Positions 32,045-42,269 of a DNA stretch of 64,000 nt are shown here, one piece after another; the first letter of the stretch is position 1, and each line of letters opens with the position of its first letter. The notes under the pieces were generated by a model. It was not told where the DNA came from. It saw only the letters and a list, made by a program, of their open reading frames with translations, and did not search any database. This DNA is from Chlamydiota bacterium (GTDB lineage: Bacteria > Chlamydiota > Chlamydiia > Chlamydiales > Rhabdochlamydiaceae), in contig JAPLSW010000041.1 in NCBI GenBank assembly GCA_026398435.1, positions 28,700-92,699 on the forward strand, written 5' to 3'. A program made the position numbers and the translations under genes.

Positions 32045-32320
32045 GTTAAACTCCTGGTTGAAATTATATGAAGTATATGTATTTATCTGTTTTAGATAAA
32101 TAGGTTAATTAGTTTTGTCTGTTTAAAATAAATTTAATTAGGAAAATCAGGCCTGCACGATCACTACAAAATCGATTGGATTTAATATTCTAAAAATATG
32201 TACTCTATCCATTATGGCAAAAATATCTATCCTTCTGGCTTGTAAATTGAATTTTTGAATTAAAACAGTGGTTATCATAGTATCTGTTGGAAGGTATAAT
32301 TTAAGATAAGGACTATCCTA

Positions 32321-32626
32321 ATGACTCTAATGCTCATGACTCCTTCGGAGGTTGCAAAGCGTATCTCAGAGGCTGCTAAAGAAAAGCGCCTTTTTTTAGA
32401 TTTCAGTCAGCAAGGATTATCTGTTCGCTCTGGAGTAAGTCTTGGGGTGATAAAGAAGTTTGAGAGAACAGGGAAAATTTCACTTGAATCTCTTTTAAAG
32501 TTGGCGCTGATATTGGGTGGATTAGACGATTTTTTAAAAGTATTTGAACCCGTAATTCCTGTGAAATTTCCATCGCTTGAGCTTCTACTTAAACAAAAAA
32601 ATCGAAAAAGAGGGAGAAAATATTAA
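32321..32626 (+). CDS. HipB-like XRE regulator, orphan
   Basis: A 101-residue protein. 'MTPSEVAKRISEAAKEKRLFLDFSQQGLSVRSGVSLGVIKKFERTGKISLESLLKLALILGGLDDFLKVF' has an XRE HTH and the basic C-terminal tail 'LLLKQKNRKRGRKY' typical of antitoxin partners of HipA-type kinases. In most genomes the hipA gene follows directly. Here the next gene is SufE on the opposite strand, and no HipA is in the window. ATG 32321 (aagga upstream) is used. 32336 is an alternative. Confidence 0.75.
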   Translation: MTLMLMTPSEVAKRISEAAKEKRLFLDFSQQGLSVRSGVSLGVIKKFERTGKISLESLLKLALILGGLDDFLKVFEPVIPVKFPSLELLLKQKNRKRGRKY

Positions 32627-32648
32627 GTTTCACCAAGCTATTCGTTGA

Positions 32649-33110
32649 CTAGCGTTGCTTTTGCAGTAATAAGAAATGTAGGGCTTTTTGTTTGATCAGA
32701 GTAATCATGCTGGCAAGGCCATTAGATCTTCCAGGGGTTAGGCTTTGTGCTAGACCTAATTTTTCTATAAAATAAGGATTTAATTGTAAAACTTCTTCAG
32801 GGGAAAGCCCACTATAGGAAATAATTGCAAGTGCGGCGAGGCCCGATGATATGAGAGCTTCCGAACTTGCGGAAAAATGTAGTGTACCGTCACTTGCCTG
32901 CTTGCAGTCAAGGTAAACGATACTTTGGCATCCCTGTACAATATTATCTTCTAAGCGGCACTCTTCTGAAAAAGAAGGAAGTGAGGCTCCAAGTTCAATA
33001 ATTTTTTGGTACTTAGCTTGCTCATCGTTGCATCCTGAAAAAAATGCAAGAATTGCTTGCTGTCTTTCCTCAGGTAAACCATGCGACTGGATAAAAATTG
33101 TGTTTGTCAT
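32649..33110 (-). CDS. sufE: SufE-family cysteine desulfuration accessory protein
   Basis: A 153-residue protein matching SufE, which takes persulfide sulfur from SufS and passes it to the SufBCD iron-sulfur scaffold. The reactive Cys is in 'IVQGCQSIVYL', surrounded by 'CRLEDN' and 'SGLAALAIISYSGLSPEEVL', as in the family. A longer frame begins with TTG at 33143, but the ATG at 33110 gives the normal length. A promoter candidate (TTGACC, 18-base spacer, TAAAAT) lies upstream on the minus strand. The other suf genes are not in the window. Confidence 0.82.
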   Translation of the reverse strand: MTNTIFIQSHGLPEERQQAILAFFSGCNDEQAKYQKIIELGASLPSFSEECRLEDNIVQGCQSIVYLDCKQASDGTLHFSASSEALISSGLAALAIISYSGLSPEEVLQLNPYFIEKLGLAQSLTPGRSNGLASMITLIKQKALHFLLLQKQR

Positions 33111-33328
33111 CAAGGGAAATTGTCCGTTATATATAGATGTCAATTTTAAGCTAGGTCGCTGTCTTGGGTCAAGAAGTATATGTTGGAGGGGAGATGCTTA
33201 AAATTTTTTCAATGCATAAGGGTTTTTTTAGCTAAATTATATTTTCCTCTTAAAAAAATAATAACGAGTGATTTTCAGGGAAATTAGAGGGTGGCTGGAA
33301 GTATATTTTGTTTAACCCTCGAAAGCCA

Positions 33329-33358
33329 TTGACATTAAACAGTCAAATCTTGTTTTAT
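33329..33358 (+). promoter_or_regulatory. Candidate promoter of the infA-tuf cluster
   Basis: TTGACA (33329-33334), 18-base spacer, TTTTAT (33353-33358). It lies 35 bases before infA on the plus strand, at the head of a continuous same-strand run to rpoC. The match to the sigma-70-type consensus is good at -35 and moderate at -10. Confidence 0.5.
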
Positions 33359-33392
33359 AGTCCAAGTTTTAAGCAAAGTTAAGCGACCCTAT

Positions 33393-33611
33393 ATGCCAAA
33401 AGAAGATACAATCAAAGTCGATGGTACCATCGAAGAGCTGCTTCCCAATATGAACTTTCGCGTGATCCTACAAAATGGGATGCGTGTAATAGCTCACCTC
33501 TGCGGAAAAATGCGTATGAGAAACATTCGCGTCCTTGTAGGGGACGTGGTGACTGTGGAAATGTCTCCCTATGACCTTTCCAAAGCAAGGATCATTTACC
33601 GCCAGAGGTAA
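33393..33611 (+). CDS. infA: Translation initiation factor IF-1
   Basis: 72 residues, a single OB-fold: '[68 protein letters not shown]' is a typical IF-1 sequence in full length. It blocks the ribosomal A site during initiation together with IF-2 and IF-3. First gene of the translation/transcription cluster, as in Chlamydia. No strong Shine-Dalgarno sequence precedes the ATG. Confidence 0.95.
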   Translation: MPKEDTIKVDGTIEELLPNMNFRVILQNGMRVIAHLCGKMRMRNIRVLVGDVVTVEMSPYDLSKARIIYRQR

Positions 33612-33736
33612 GTCCTCAGGCAGGTTGAATACTCAAAAAAAGTGTGTGCAAAGCGAATGATATTGATTTAATTTGCTCTGCAGAATAAACTTATATGCTT
33701 TCGACTTAAAACTAGGTGTTTGCGTTGCTTTGAGAC

Positions 33737-33808
33737 GCCCAGATAGCTCAGTGGTAGAGCACTTGCATGGTAAGCCAGCGGTCGTAGGTTCGATTCCTAT
33801 TCTGGGCA
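33737..33808 (+). tRNA. tRNA-Thr (GGT anticodon)
   Basis: 72 bases: acceptor GCCCAGA / TCTGGGC with discriminator A, D arm 'GCTCAGTGGTAGAGC', anticodon loop ATGGTAA (anticodon GGT) and T arm 'GTAGGTTCGATTCCTAT'. The anticodon stem (CTTGC / GCCAG) has one T-C mismatch. It lies directly upstream of tuf, as in Chlamydia. Confidence 0.93.
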
Positions 33809-33877
33809 AAAGATCTAAGTCAACAAAGATATATTCAAACAAACTCATTATACTGGAGCCAACCGGAGGATGAAATA

Positions 33878-35062
33878 ATGGCAAAAGAACAATTTCAAAG
33901 GAATAAACCGCACGTTAACATAGGCACTATCGGCCACGTTGACCACGGCAAAACCTCGCTTACAGCGGCGATCACTAAAGTATTGGCTGAAGCAGGCGGA
34001 GCAAAATTTAGAGATTATGCTTCTATTGACAATACCCCAGAAGAAAAAGCTCGTGGTATTACTATCAACTCTACTCACGTTGAGTATGAGACAGCTGCTC
34101 GTCACTATGCGCACGTAGACTGCCCAGGTCACGCCGACTATGTAAAGAATATGATTACAGGTGCAGCGCAGATGGATGGAGCAATTCTCGTAGTTGCTGC
34201 AACAGATGGTGCTATGCCTCAAACAAAAGAACACATCCTCTTGGCTCACCAAGTTGGTGTTCCTGCGATTGTTGTATTCCTTAACAAGATGGATCTTATC
34301 GGTCAAGGTGATGAAGAGCTTGTAGACCTAGTTGAAATGGAGCTTCAAGAGCTTCTATCAGCAAAAGGTTATGAAGACGTGCCAATCATTAGAGGTTCAG
34401 CTGTTAAGGCTCTAGATGGCGTTCCAGAATACGTGGAAAGCATCAAACTACTTATGAAGACTGTTGATGAAAAGATCCCTACACCTACTCGTGAAGTAGA
34501 TAAGCCTTTTCTTATGCCAATCGAAGACGTTTTCTCTATTTCTGGACGTGGTACAGTAGCTACTGGCCGTGTAGAAAGAGGTATTGTAAAAGTGAACGAC
34601 AAGCTTCAACTCGTCGGAATCCACAATACACGTGAAACGGTTGCTACTGGCTTAGAGATGTTTAACAAGCTTCTCGATGAAGCTCGTGCTGGTGAAAACG
34701 TTGGTGTCCTACTCCGTGGTGTTGAAAAGAACGACATCGAACGTGGTATGGTACTTGCAGCTCCTAACACATGTAAGCCGCATTCTAAATTCAAAGGAAC
34801 AGTTTATGTTCTTACGAAAGAAGAAGGTGGTCGTCATAAGCCCTTCTTCACAGGATATAGACCTCAGTTCTACTTCCGTACAACTGACGTAACTGGTTCT
34901 GTAACTCTTCCTGAAGGAACAGAGATGGTTATGCCAGGCGATAATATTGAGTTCACAGCAGAGCTCATTAGCCCAATCGCAATGGAACAAGGAATGAGAT
35001 TCGCTATCCGTGAGGGTGGACGAACAATTGGTGCAGGTACTGTATCTGAGATCATACTATAA
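33878..35062 (+). CDS. tuf: Elongation factor Tu
   Basis: 394 residues, full length. GTP-binding motifs: G1 'GHVDHGKT' (19-26), effector '[13 protein letters not shown]', G3 '[12 protein letters not shown]', G4 'NKMD' and G5 'GSAVKAL'; domains 2 and 3 follow to the '[15 protein letters not shown]' end. It brings aminoacyl-tRNA to the ribosome. Strong ribosome site ggagg nine bases before the ATG. Codon choice is visibly biased toward CT-ending optimal codons, as expected for a highly expressed gene. Placed between tRNA-Thr and tRNA-Trp. Confidence 0.98.
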   Translation: MAKEQFQRNKPHVNIGTIGHVDHGKTSLTAAITKVLAEAGGAKFRDYASIDNTPEEKARGITINSTHVEYETAARHYAHVDCPGHADYVKNMITGAAQMDGAILVVAATDGAMPQTKEHILLAHQVGVPAIVVFLNKMDLIGQGDEELVDLVEMELQELLSAKGYEDVPIIRGSAVKALDGVPEYVESIKLLMKTVDEKIPTPTREVDKPFLMPIEDVFSISGRGTVATGRVERGIVKVNDKLQLVGIHNTRETVATGLEMFNKLLDEARAGENVGVLLRGVEKNDIERGMVLAAPNTCKPHSKFKGTVYVLTKEEGGRHKPFFTGYRPQFYFRTTDVTGSVTLPEGTEMVMPGDNIEFTAELISPIAMEQGMRFAIREGGRTIGAGTVSEIIL

Positions 35063-35142
35063 CACTTGTTACTTAAGTGTTTTGTAAGTCAGGTTCTTAA
35101 ATTTTAAGAGCCTGACTATATTTATAAAGAGCGAATAGCTCT

Positions 35143-35215
35143 GGGTGTGTAGCTCAGCTGGTAGAGCAGCGATCTCCAAAGTCGCCGGTCGGGGGTTCGA
35201 ATCCCTCCGCACTCG
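35143..35215 (+). tRNA. tRNA-Trp (CCA anticodon)
   Basis: 73 bases: acceptor GGGTGTG / CGCACTC (with G-T pairs), discriminator G, D arm 'GCTCAGCTGGTAGAGC', anticodon arm 'GCGATCTCCAAAGTCGC' (anticodon CCA) and T arm 'GGGGGTTCGAATCCCTC'. Between tuf and secE, the usual bacterial position. Confidence 0.94.
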
Positions 35216-35252
35216 ATTAATAAACGTAACTTTAAGCAAAGTTTGATTCATT

Positions 35253-35531
35253 ATGAGCATTATGGACGTAAAATTAAGTGAAAGCCCCTTAAATGGTGAA
35301 GCATCTAACCTATCGTCTAATGCGAAAAGAAAATCGCTATTTACCTTTATCCATGAGATGAAGGAAGAGTTAAAGAAGGTAAGTTGGACCTCTAAAGCTG
35401 AATTGAGATTGTCTACCAAAATGGTAGTTCTCTCTATGTTCCTTTTTGGGTTTGCTATTTATCTCGTAGATCTTGGTGTTAAAGGTCTCTTAGAGATGAT
35501 TAAAACTACTGTACATTTTATTTTTGGCTAA
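35253..35531 (+). CDS. secE: Preprotein translocase subunit SecE
   Basis: 92 residues. A cytosolic N-terminal part ends in the amphipathic helix 'FIHEMKEELKKVSWTSKAELRLST', the conserved SecE motif. One transmembrane helix (MVVLSMFLFGFAIYLVDL) follows. SecE clamps the SecY channel. Position before nusG is standard. The ATG at 35262 (MDVKL) is a possible alternative start. Confidence 0.95.
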   Translation: MSIMDVKLSESPLNGEASNLSSNAKRKSLFTFIHEMKEELKKVSWTSKAELRLSTKMVVLSMFLFGFAIYLVDLGVKGLLEMIKTTVHFIFG

Positions 35532-35546
35532 TCAAGAAGGGGACCT

Positions 35547-36086
35547 ATGCATAAATGGTATGTGATTCAGTGCATCTCCGGACAAGAGAAAAAGGTCAAA
35601 AAAGCCTTAGAAGACAATCGTGAGTCTAAGGGTATGACCGATCTTGTTGAGGAAGTGTTAGTGCCCACAGAAAATGTGGCCGAAGTGAAAAAAGGACAGC
35701 AGAAGATCAGCGAAAAGAAAATGTGGCCTGGATATATCCTGGTCAAGTTAACTCTAACTGATGATTCCTGGATGTATGTTAAAAACACTAATAATGTCCT
35801 GGAGTTCCTGGGTGGGGAAAAGCCTCTTCCACTACTTCAGTCCGAGGTCGATGCGATATTAAATGATCTCGAAGAAAAGAAACAAAGTGTTGTTCAAAAA
35901 CACAATATTGGTGTTGGCGATAAAGTTAAAATTATCGATGGCGTATTCGTGAACTTTATCGGTACTGTCAATGATGTATTCCACGATAAGGGAAGACTCA
36001 GTGTAATGGTTTCGATTTTTGGAAGAGAAACGCGTGTTGATGACTTAGAGTTCTGGCAGGTAGAACATGCTCCTGTCGACTTATAA
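35547..36086 (+). CDS. nusG: Transcription termination/antitermination factor NusG
   Basis: 179 residues. N-terminal NGN domain beginning 'HKWYVIQCISGQEKKVKKAL', with 'KMWPGYILVKL' in its centre, a linker, and a C-terminal KOW domain 'VGDKVKIIDGVFVNFIGTVNDV'. Binds RNA polymerase and links it to Rho or the ribosome. A ribosome site (aaggggacc) lies before the ATG; 15-base gap to secE. Confidence 0.97.
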   Translation: MHKWYVIQCISGQEKKVKKALEDNRESKGMTDLVEEVLVPTENVAEVKKGQQKISEKKMWPGYILVKLTLTDDSWMYVKNTNNVLEFLGGEKPLPLLQSEVDAILNDLEEKKQSVVQKHNIGVGDKVKIIDGVFVNFIGTVNDVFHDKGRLSVMVSIFGRETRVDDLEFWQVEHAPVDL

Positions 36087-36126
36087 GTTTTATAAAGATT
36101 TTTTGATTGTATTTTAAGGAACAAAA

Positions 36127-36555
36127 ATGGCAAAGAAACTCGTTAAAATCATCAAACTGCAGATACCTGCAGGGAAAGCCAATCCAGCACCTCCTATTGG
36201 TCCTGCCTTAGGTGGAGCCGGTGTTAACATTATGGCTTTCTGTAAAGAGTTTAATGCGAAAACGCAAGACAAAGCAGGGGATTTATTACCTGTTGTGATT
36301 TCCGTATTTGCAGATAAAACCTTTACGTTTGTTACAAAGCAACCTCCTACTTCACGCTTGATTCTTAAAGAGCTTGGATTAGAGTCGGGATCCAAAGTGC
36401 CCAACAGAGACAAAGTCGGTAAACTTACAAACACTCAAGTGAGAAAGATTGCAAAATCTAAATCATGCGATATGCGCGTAAGCACCGAAGAGGCTGCAAT
36501 GCAGCTTGTCATGGGAACTGCCCGCTCGATGGGAGTGGATATAATTGAAGGGTAA
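36127..36555 (+). CDS. rplK: 50S ribosomal protein L11
   Basis: 142 residues, full length: N-terminal '[26 protein letters not shown]' (the thiostrepton-region proline helix), C-terminal rRNA-binding part '[29 protein letters not shown]'. Part of the GTPase-associated centre. Followed four bases later by rplA. Confidence 0.98.
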   Translation: MAKKLVKIIKLQIPAGKANPAPPIGPALGGAGVNIMAFCKEFNAKTQDKAGDLLPVVISVFADKTFTFVTKQPPTSRLILKELGLESGSKVPNRDKVGKLTNTQVRKIAKSKSCDMRVSTEEAAMQLVMGTARSMGVDIIEG

Positions 36556-36558
36556 TAG

Positions 36559-37266
36559 ATGACGCATCAAAGCAAAAGATTTCGGGAGATAGCTAAGCAT
36601 GTAACTGCTGATAAGGCTTACACGCTTGCAGAAGCTATCGAAGTATTAAAAAAATGTCCACCGGTCAAGTTTGATCAATCGGTGGAAGTTGCGCTGAAAA
36701 CGGGCGTAGATTCGTCAAAGTCAGATCAGCAGGTGCGCGGAACTGTATCATTACCGAACGGTACAGGGAAGAAAATGGTTCTCATTGTGTTCGCACGAGG
36801 GGAGAAAATCAAAGAAGCACTAGATGCTGGCGCTGATTTTGCCGGAAATGAAGAGCTTCTAGAGAGAGTAAAAGGTGGATGGCTAGATTTCAATGGTGTT
36901 ATATCAACCCCTGATATGATGCGTGAAGTTGGAAAGCTGGGTAAAGTTTTAGGACCTCGTGGGCTTATGCCTACTCCTAAAGCTGGCACAGTAACTGCAG
37001 ATGTCGCTAAAGCTATCCTAGAAGTGAAAGCTGGTAAAATTGAATTTAAAACTGATAAGAGTAGTGTCATCAACAATATGGTCGGTAAACTTTCTTTCCA
37101 AAAAGAAACGTTGATGCAGAACATCTCTACATTCCTTAGTGCAGTAGCAAGGGCTCGTCCTACTACAGCAAAAGGACAATTTATTAAGTCGATATCTATA
37201 TCATCTACTATGGGTCCTGGACTGAAGATCGATCTTCATTCTGTACCTGAGATTCAGGGAGTATAA
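36559..37266 (+). CDS. rplA: 50S ribosomal protein L1
   Basis: 235 residues, with the L1 signature 'VGKLGKVLGPRGLMPTPKAGTV' type segment (about 131-152) and the start 'SKRFREIAKHV'. Forms the L1 stalk and in many bacteria represses the L11-L1 mRNA. Start is three bases after the rplK stop, so translation is coupled. Confidence 0.98.
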   Translation: MTHQSKRFREIAKHVTADKAYTLAEAIEVLKKCPPVKFDQSVEVALKTGVDSSKSDQQVRGTVSLPNGTGKKMVLIVFARGEKIKEALDAGADFAGNEELLERVKGGWLDFNGVISTPDMMREVGKLGKVLGPRGLMPTPKAGTVTADVAKAILEVKAGKIEFKTDKSSVINNMVGKLSFQKETLMQNISTFLSAVARARPTTAKGQFIKSISISSTMGPGLKIDLHSVPEIQGV

Positions 37267-37269
37267 CCG

Positions 37270-37842
37270 ATGAGACCAGAAAAGGCATTGCTACTTAATG
37301 AAATCAGAGAGAAATTAGACTCTTCTCAAGCGTTCGTCTTTACTTGCTATAAAAAATTAAGTCCAAACAAAGCTGCGGATTTTAGATTTAATGTAGCAAA
37401 GAGTGGCGGAACCTTTGAAGTTGTCAAAAAGCGCATTTTTGTCAAGGCTGCAGAGCAATCAGGTTTATCTATTGATCGTAAGGATCTCCAAGGACATATT
37501 GGAGTAATTTTTGCGGAGCAAGATCCTGTACTAACAACAAAAGTTGTCTACCAGTTCCGCAAAGAGAACGAAGGGATGATGGAAGTTTTAGGTGGTAGTT
37601 TCGAAGGCAAACTCTGTTCGTCGAAAGACGTCGAGTTGATTTCTGAGCTCCCAGCCAAAGATGAAATGAGAGCACAACTCCTTGGAACTTTCGAAGCACC
37701 AATGAGCCAAACATTAGCCGTTGTTGAAGCAATTCTCTGCAGTGTTTTACATTGTTTAGAAAACAAAGCGCAACTCAGTGAAGCTGTTGAAAGCAGTGAA
37801 ACTGTAGATAGCATTGAAACTGCAGAAAGCACTGAAGCTTAA
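37270..37842 (+). CDS. rplJ: 50S ribosomal protein L10
   Basis: 190 residues: N-terminal 'MRPEKALLLNEIREKLDSSQAFVFTCYKKLSPNKAADFR' rRNA-binding part and C-terminal helix for L7/L12 dimers. The last ~25 residues are an acidic repeat-like tail (AVESSETVDSIETAESTEA) not normal for L10 and probably disordered. Three bases after rplA. L10 anchors the L7/L12 stalk. Confidence 0.96.
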   Translation: MRPEKALLLNEIREKLDSSQAFVFTCYKKLSPNKAADFRFNVAKSGGTFEVVKKRIFVKAAEQSGLSIDRKDLQGHIGVIFAEQDPVLTTKVVYQFRKENEGMMEVLGGSFEGKLCSSKDVELISELPAKDEMRAQLLGTFEAPMSQTLAVVEAILCSVLHCLENKAQLSEAVESSETVDSIETAESTEA

Positions 37843-37885
37843 CAACCCCAAAAATTTTTAACAGATGTAATTAAAGAGGTTTATC

Positions 37886-38281
37886 GTGAGTACTCAAGAA
37901 CATACAATTGAGCAATTAGTAGAAACATTAAGCAAACTCAGCGTTCTCGATATGTCCAAGCTTAAAACAGCTCTGGAAGATAAGTGGGGCGTTAAAGCTG
38001 CTGCTGCTGCTGCACCTATGATGATGGCTGCTGCACCTGCTGCTGCTGCTGCTGCTGAGTCGACAGAGTTTTCAGTAACTCTTGAAGCTTCAACAGCTGA
38101 GAAGAAAATTGGAGTTATCAAAATCGTTCGTGAAATTACTGGTCTTGGCTTAAAAGAAGCGAAAGATCTCGTTGACGGTGCTCCAAAAGTATTGAAAGAA
38201 ACATGTCCTAAAGCTGAAGCAGAAGAAATTTCTAAGAAAGTCACTGCAGCTGGTGGTAAAGTTACACTGAAAGGTCTCTAA
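37886..38281 (+). CDS. rplL: 50S ribosomal protein L7/L12
   Basis: 131 residues, starting at a GTG with aaagagg upstream. N-terminal dimerisation helix, an Ala-rich hinge with (GCT)n codons (about residues 35-55), and the C-terminal factor-binding domain '[28 protein letters not shown]'. Recruits translational GTPases. A hairpin in the following gap probably reduces read-through to rpoB. Confidence 0.97.
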   Translation: MSTQEHTIEQLVETLSKLSVLDMSKLKTALEDKWGVKAAAAAAPMMMAAAPAAAAAAESTEFSVTLEASTAEKKIGVIKIVREITGLGLKEAKDLVDGAPKVLKETCPKAEAEEISKKVTAAGGKVTLKGL

Positions 38282-38306
38282 GAGATTCTTTTTACTTTGT
38301 GTTTCG

Positions 38307-38347
38307 AGAGCAGAAGTAGTCATTGGCTGACTTCTGCTCTTTGTTTT
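38307..38347 (+). terminator. Attenuator-like hairpin between rplL and rpoB
   Basis: Perfect 11-bp stem (agagcagaagt / acttctgctct), 12-base loop, then TTGTTTT on the plus strand. The T tract is interrupted, so termination is likely partial, as is common between ribosomal protein and polymerase genes in bacteria. Confidence 0.7.
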
Positions 38348-38490
38348 GAGTAGATTTTCCCTCTGAAGCGTTTGTAAATGGGCTATTTTCTTTTCATATC
38401 AAATGACTTAAGGCAACTTTCGTCTTGATACAATAAGAGCTTTAAGTCTCATTTGAATTATCTTTAATCAGTAGTTTAGGAGCTATTTCG

Positions 38491-41400
38491 ATGCTTAAAA
38501 AGTCGCCTCATCGGGTGAGTTTTCGTGAAAAAGAAGAAATTATAGATCTTCCGAACCTCATTGAAATTCAGATCAAGTCCTATCTTCAATTCTTGCAAGC
38601 TGAAAAGCTTCCCCATGAAAGAGAAAGTGTGGGTCTGCAGGAAGTTTTCACTGAAATTTTTCCGATTAAGTCATATGACGAAAAAACCATTATTGAGTTT
38701 ATATCCTATAGTTTGGGAGTTCCCAAATATAGTCCTGAAGAATGTATCCGTAGAGGAATTACCTTTAACGTCATCCTCAAAGTTAAATTCAGACTAACTG
38801 ATGAAACTGGTATCAAAGAAGAAGAAGTTTACATGGGTACTCTCCCTGTAATGACTGATAAAGGTACTTTTGTCATCAATGGAGCTGAACGAGTTATTGT
38901 TTCCCAACTTCATAGGTCTCCTGGTATCGCGTTTGAAGAAGAACGTCATTCCAAAGGGATGATGATTTATTCATTCCGTATTATTCCTTATAGAGGAAGC
39001 TGGCTTGAAGGTGCGTTTGATACAAATGATCTTATTTACATCTATATCGACAGAAAGAAACGCCGCCGTAAGATTCTTGCTACATCCTTTATTCGTACCC
39101 TTGGATACTCAAGTGATGCAGATATCATTGAAGAATTTTTTAGCACAATGAAAGTGAAAATTAAATCCGATAAAGACTTTACAAAGCTCGTTGGAAAAAT
39201 TCTTGCTGAAGATGTTGTTGAAGAAGGAAGCGGTGTGGTATTTGGTAAAGCTTCTGAAAAGCTAACAACTGCTATGCTCAAGCGTATGCTTGATGCTGGT
39301 GTTCAGGCTGTTAGAATTGCAGAAGATGCGGATGAGACAAGTCCGATTATCAAAATGCTTGCAAAAGATCCAACAGATTCTTATGAATCTGCTCTTAAAG
39401 ATTTCTACCGTAAAATTCGCCCAGGTGAACCTGCAACACTTTCGAATGCTCGTTCTGCTATTATGCGCTTATTCTTTGATCCTAAACGTTACAATCTTGG
39501 AAAAGTAGGCCGTTATAAGCTCAATTCCAAGCTTGGTAAAACCATTTCTGATGAAGAGTTGCAGAACGTAACTCTCCAAAAAGAAGACGTCATCGGTGCT
39601 GTTAAGTATCTGATACGCCTTAAGAAGGGAGAAGAAACGGCTTATGTAGATGATATCGATCACCTCGGAAATCGTCGTGTTCGATCAGTTGGTGAACTTA
39701 TCCAAAATCAGTGCAGAATCGGTCTTGCACGTATGGAAAAAATTATTAAAGAGAGAATGAACATTTTTGACTTCTCCTCCGATACACTTACCCCAGGTAA
39801 GATCGTGTCTGCAAAGGGTCTCGCTGGTGTTCTAAAAGACTTTTTCGGAAGATCTCAGCTCTCTCAATTTATGGATCAAACTAATCCTATAGCTGAACTT
39901 ACGCACAAAAGACGTCTTTCTTCTCTCGGGCCAGGTGGCTTAAATAGAGAAAGAGCCGGATTTGAAGTACGTGACGTTCATCCAAGTCACTATGGAAGGA
40001 TTTGTCCTATTGAGACACCTGAAGGACCAAACATTGGTTTGATCACTTCGCTGTCTTGTTTTGCTAAAATTAACGAATTCGGTTTTATCGAAACACCTTA
40101 TCGTATTGTTCGTGATGGTGTTGTTACTGATGAGATCGAGTACATGACAGCTGACCAAGAAGAGACTTGCGTTATTGCTCAGGCGTCAGCCGTACTTAAT
40201 GAACATAACATGTTTGAAGAGCCTCTTTGCTGGGCACGTTTCCGTGGTGAATCGATGAAAATCGAGCAAGAAAAAGTCACTCATATGGACGTATCTTCAA
40301 AACAACTAGTTTCTATCGTTACTGGACTAATTCCGTTCCTTGAGCACGATGATGCTAACCGAGCCCTAATGGGATCGAACATGCAAAGACAAGCTGTACC
40401 TCTTCTTAGAACTGATGCTCCTTATGTCGGAACAGGTCTAGAACTTAGATCTGCAAGAGACTCAGGTGCTGTTGTTGTTGCCGAAGAAGACGGGGTAATT
40501 GAGTATGTTGATGGATATAAAATAGTTATAGCATCAAAAGCAAATCTCTCCATTAAAAAAACGTATGTTCTCAAGAAGTTTATGCGTTCTAATGGTGGTA
40601 CATGTATCAACCAAACTCCGCTCTGTGAGACTGGCGATATAATTGTTGCCGGAGATATTATAGCTGATGGACCAGCAACCGATAAAGGGGAGATCGCCCT
40701 TGGTAAAAATGCCCTTGTGGCCTTTATGCCATGGTGTGGTTATAACTATGAGGATGCTATCATCATCTCTGAAAAACTTTTAAGGGAAGATTATTATACC
40801 TCTATCTACCTAGAAGAGTTTGAGCTTACTGCACGTGATACGAAACTTGGTAAAGAAGAGATTACTAAAGATATTCCGAACGTATCGGAAGAAGCTCTAG
40901 CGAATCTTGGCGAAGACGGAATTATCCGTATTGGTGCTGAAGTGAAACCCGGTGATATCCTTGTAGGTAAGATCACTCCTAAGTCTGAAACAGAGCTTGC
41001 TCCTGAAGAAAGACTTCTTAGAGCGATCTTCGGTGAAAAGGCAGCAGATGTTAAGGATGCTTCCTTGACAGTTCCTCCAGGTACTGAAGGTATTGTTATG
41101 GACGTGAAGGTATTTAGCAGGAGAGATCGTCTATCAAAAACTGATGATGAACTTGTTGAAGAAGCTACACGGATCAAAGACATTCATTCCGACTATAAGA
41201 CTAAGGAAGCTGAACTTATAATTGAGTTCCATGAGAAACTAGGTGCTCTTCTAATGAATGAGCAAGCTCCAGGTCCGATTATGCATAGGAAGACAGGTGA
41301 TGTTATCATTAGAGAGGGAGAGGTCATTTCGCAAGACATGATTGAAAACCTTGAAAATGAGAAGCTTGAAGACCTGATTATGTCTGACCACGATATCTAC

Positions 41401-42255
41401 GGCACTCTTAAAGATATTTTAAGAGAGTTCGATGTCGCCTTGCAGACTCTTCAAACACATCATAAGACTGAAATTGAATTTATGCGTAAAGGGGATTCAG
41501 AGCTTGATCCTGGTGTAATCCGCCAAGTGAAAGTTTATGTAGCTTGTAAACGTAAGCTTCAAGTCGGAGATAAGATGGCAGGACGTCACGGTAACAAGGG
41601 CGTTGTGTCCAAGATTGTTCCCGAGGCAGATATGCCTTATCTTAAAGATGGACAGACCATTGAAATCATCCTTAACCCTCTTGGCGTACCGTCTCGTATG
41701 AACATGGGACAGTTGCTTGAGACTCACCTCGGTTTTGCTGCGAAGAAAGTAGGTATCTATGTAAAGAGCCCTGTCTTCGAAGGATTCCCTGAGTCTCGTA
41801 TTTGGGAAATGATGAAAGAACTAGGTCTTCCTGAAGATGGTAAGATGTACCTATACGACGGACGTACTGGCGAGCGTTTCGACAGTCGTGTTGTTGTGGG
41901 ATATATCTACATGCTGAAGCTTTCTCACCTTGTTGCAGATAAGATCCACGCTCGTTCAATTGGACCTTACTCACTTGTAACTCAACAGCCTCTTGGCGGT
42001 AAAGCCCAGATGGGTGGTCAGAGATTTGGGGAGATGGAAGTGTGGGCGCTAGAAGCTTATGGCGCAGCCCACCTTCTTCAAGAGATGCTTACTGTCAAGT
42101 CTGATGACGTTGCGGGAAGAACACGCATTTACGAGTCAATCGTAAAAGGTGAAAACATACTGAATGCTGGCACGCCGGAGTCTTTCAACGTTCTCGTGAA
42201 AGAGATGCAAGGTCTGTGCTTAGATGTACGCGCTGAAAGCGCTCAAGAAGTTTAA
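38491..42255 (+). CDS. rpoB: RNA polymerase beta subunit
   Basis: 1254 residues, normal chlamydial length. Starts '[31 protein letters not shown]'. The rifampicin region reads '[31 protein letters not shown]', consistent with a drug-sensitive type. The beta-flap and the conserved '[17 protein letters not shown]' motif and C-terminal '[27 protein letters not shown]' segment are all present. Ribosome site aggag before the ATG. Followed 14 bases later by rpoC. Confidence 0.99.
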   Translation: MLKKSPHRVSFREKEEIIDLPNLIEIQIKSYLQFLQAEKLPHERESVGLQEVFTEIFPIKSYDEKTIIEFISYSLGVPKYSPEECIRRGITFNVILKVKFRLTDETGIKEEEVYMGTLPVMTDKGTFVINGAERVIVSQLHRSPGIAFEEERHSKGMMIYSFRIIPYRGSWLEGAFDTNDLIYIYIDRKKRRRKILATSFIRTLGYSSDADIIEEFFSTMKVKIKSDKDFTKLVGKILAEDVVEEGSGVVFGKASEKLTTAMLKRMLDAGVQAVRIAEDADETSPIIKMLAKDPTDSYESALKDFYRKIRPGEPATLSNARSAIMRLFFDPKRYNLGKVGRYKLNSKLGKTISDEELQNVTLQKEDVIGAVKYLIRLKKGEETAYVDDIDHLGNRRVRSVGELIQNQCRIGLARMEKIIKERMNIFDFSSDTLTPGKIVSAKGLAGVLKDFFGRSQLSQFMDQTNPIAELTHKRRLSSLGPGGLNRERAGFEVRDVHPSHYGRICPIETPEGPNIGLITSLSCFAKINEFGFIETPYRIVRDGVVTDEIEYMTADQEETCVIAQASAVLNEHNMFEEPLCWARFRGESMKIEQEKVTHMDVSSKQLVSIVTGLIPFLEHDDANRALMGSNMQRQAVPLLRTDAPYVGTGLELRSARDSGAVVVAEEDGVIEYVDGYKIVIASKANLSIKKTYVLKKFMRSNGGTCINQTPLCETGDIIVAGDIIADGPATDKGEIALGKNALVAFMPWCGYNYEDAIIISEKLLREDYYTSIYLEEFELTARDTKLGKEEITKDIPNVSEEALANLGEDGIIRIGAEVKPGDILVGKITPKSETELAPEERLLRAIFGEKAADVKDASLTVPPGTEGIVMDVKVFSRRDRLSKTDDELVEEATRIKDIHSDYKTKEAELIIEFHEKLGALLMNEQAPGPIMHRKTGDVIIREGEVISQDMIENLENEKLEDLIMSDHDIYGTLKDILREFDVALQTLQTHHKTEIEFMRKGDSELDPGVIRQVKVYVACKRKLQVGDKMAGRHGNKGVVSKIVPEADMPYLKDGQTIEIILNPLGVPSRMNMGQLLETHLGFAAKKVGIYVKSPVFEGFPESRIWEMMKELGLPEDGKMYLYDGRTGERFDSRVVVGYIYMLKLSHLVADKIHARSIGPYSLVTQQPLGGKAQMGGQRFGEMEVWALEAYGAAHLLQEMLTVKSDDVAGRTRIYESIVKGENILNAGTPESFNVLVKEMQGLCLDVRAESAQEV

Positions 42256-42269
42256 TCGGGGAGACATTC

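Noticed and set aside
37998-38058. GCT-rich microsatellite-like run
   Set aside because: It encodes the normal Ala-rich hinge of L7/L12.
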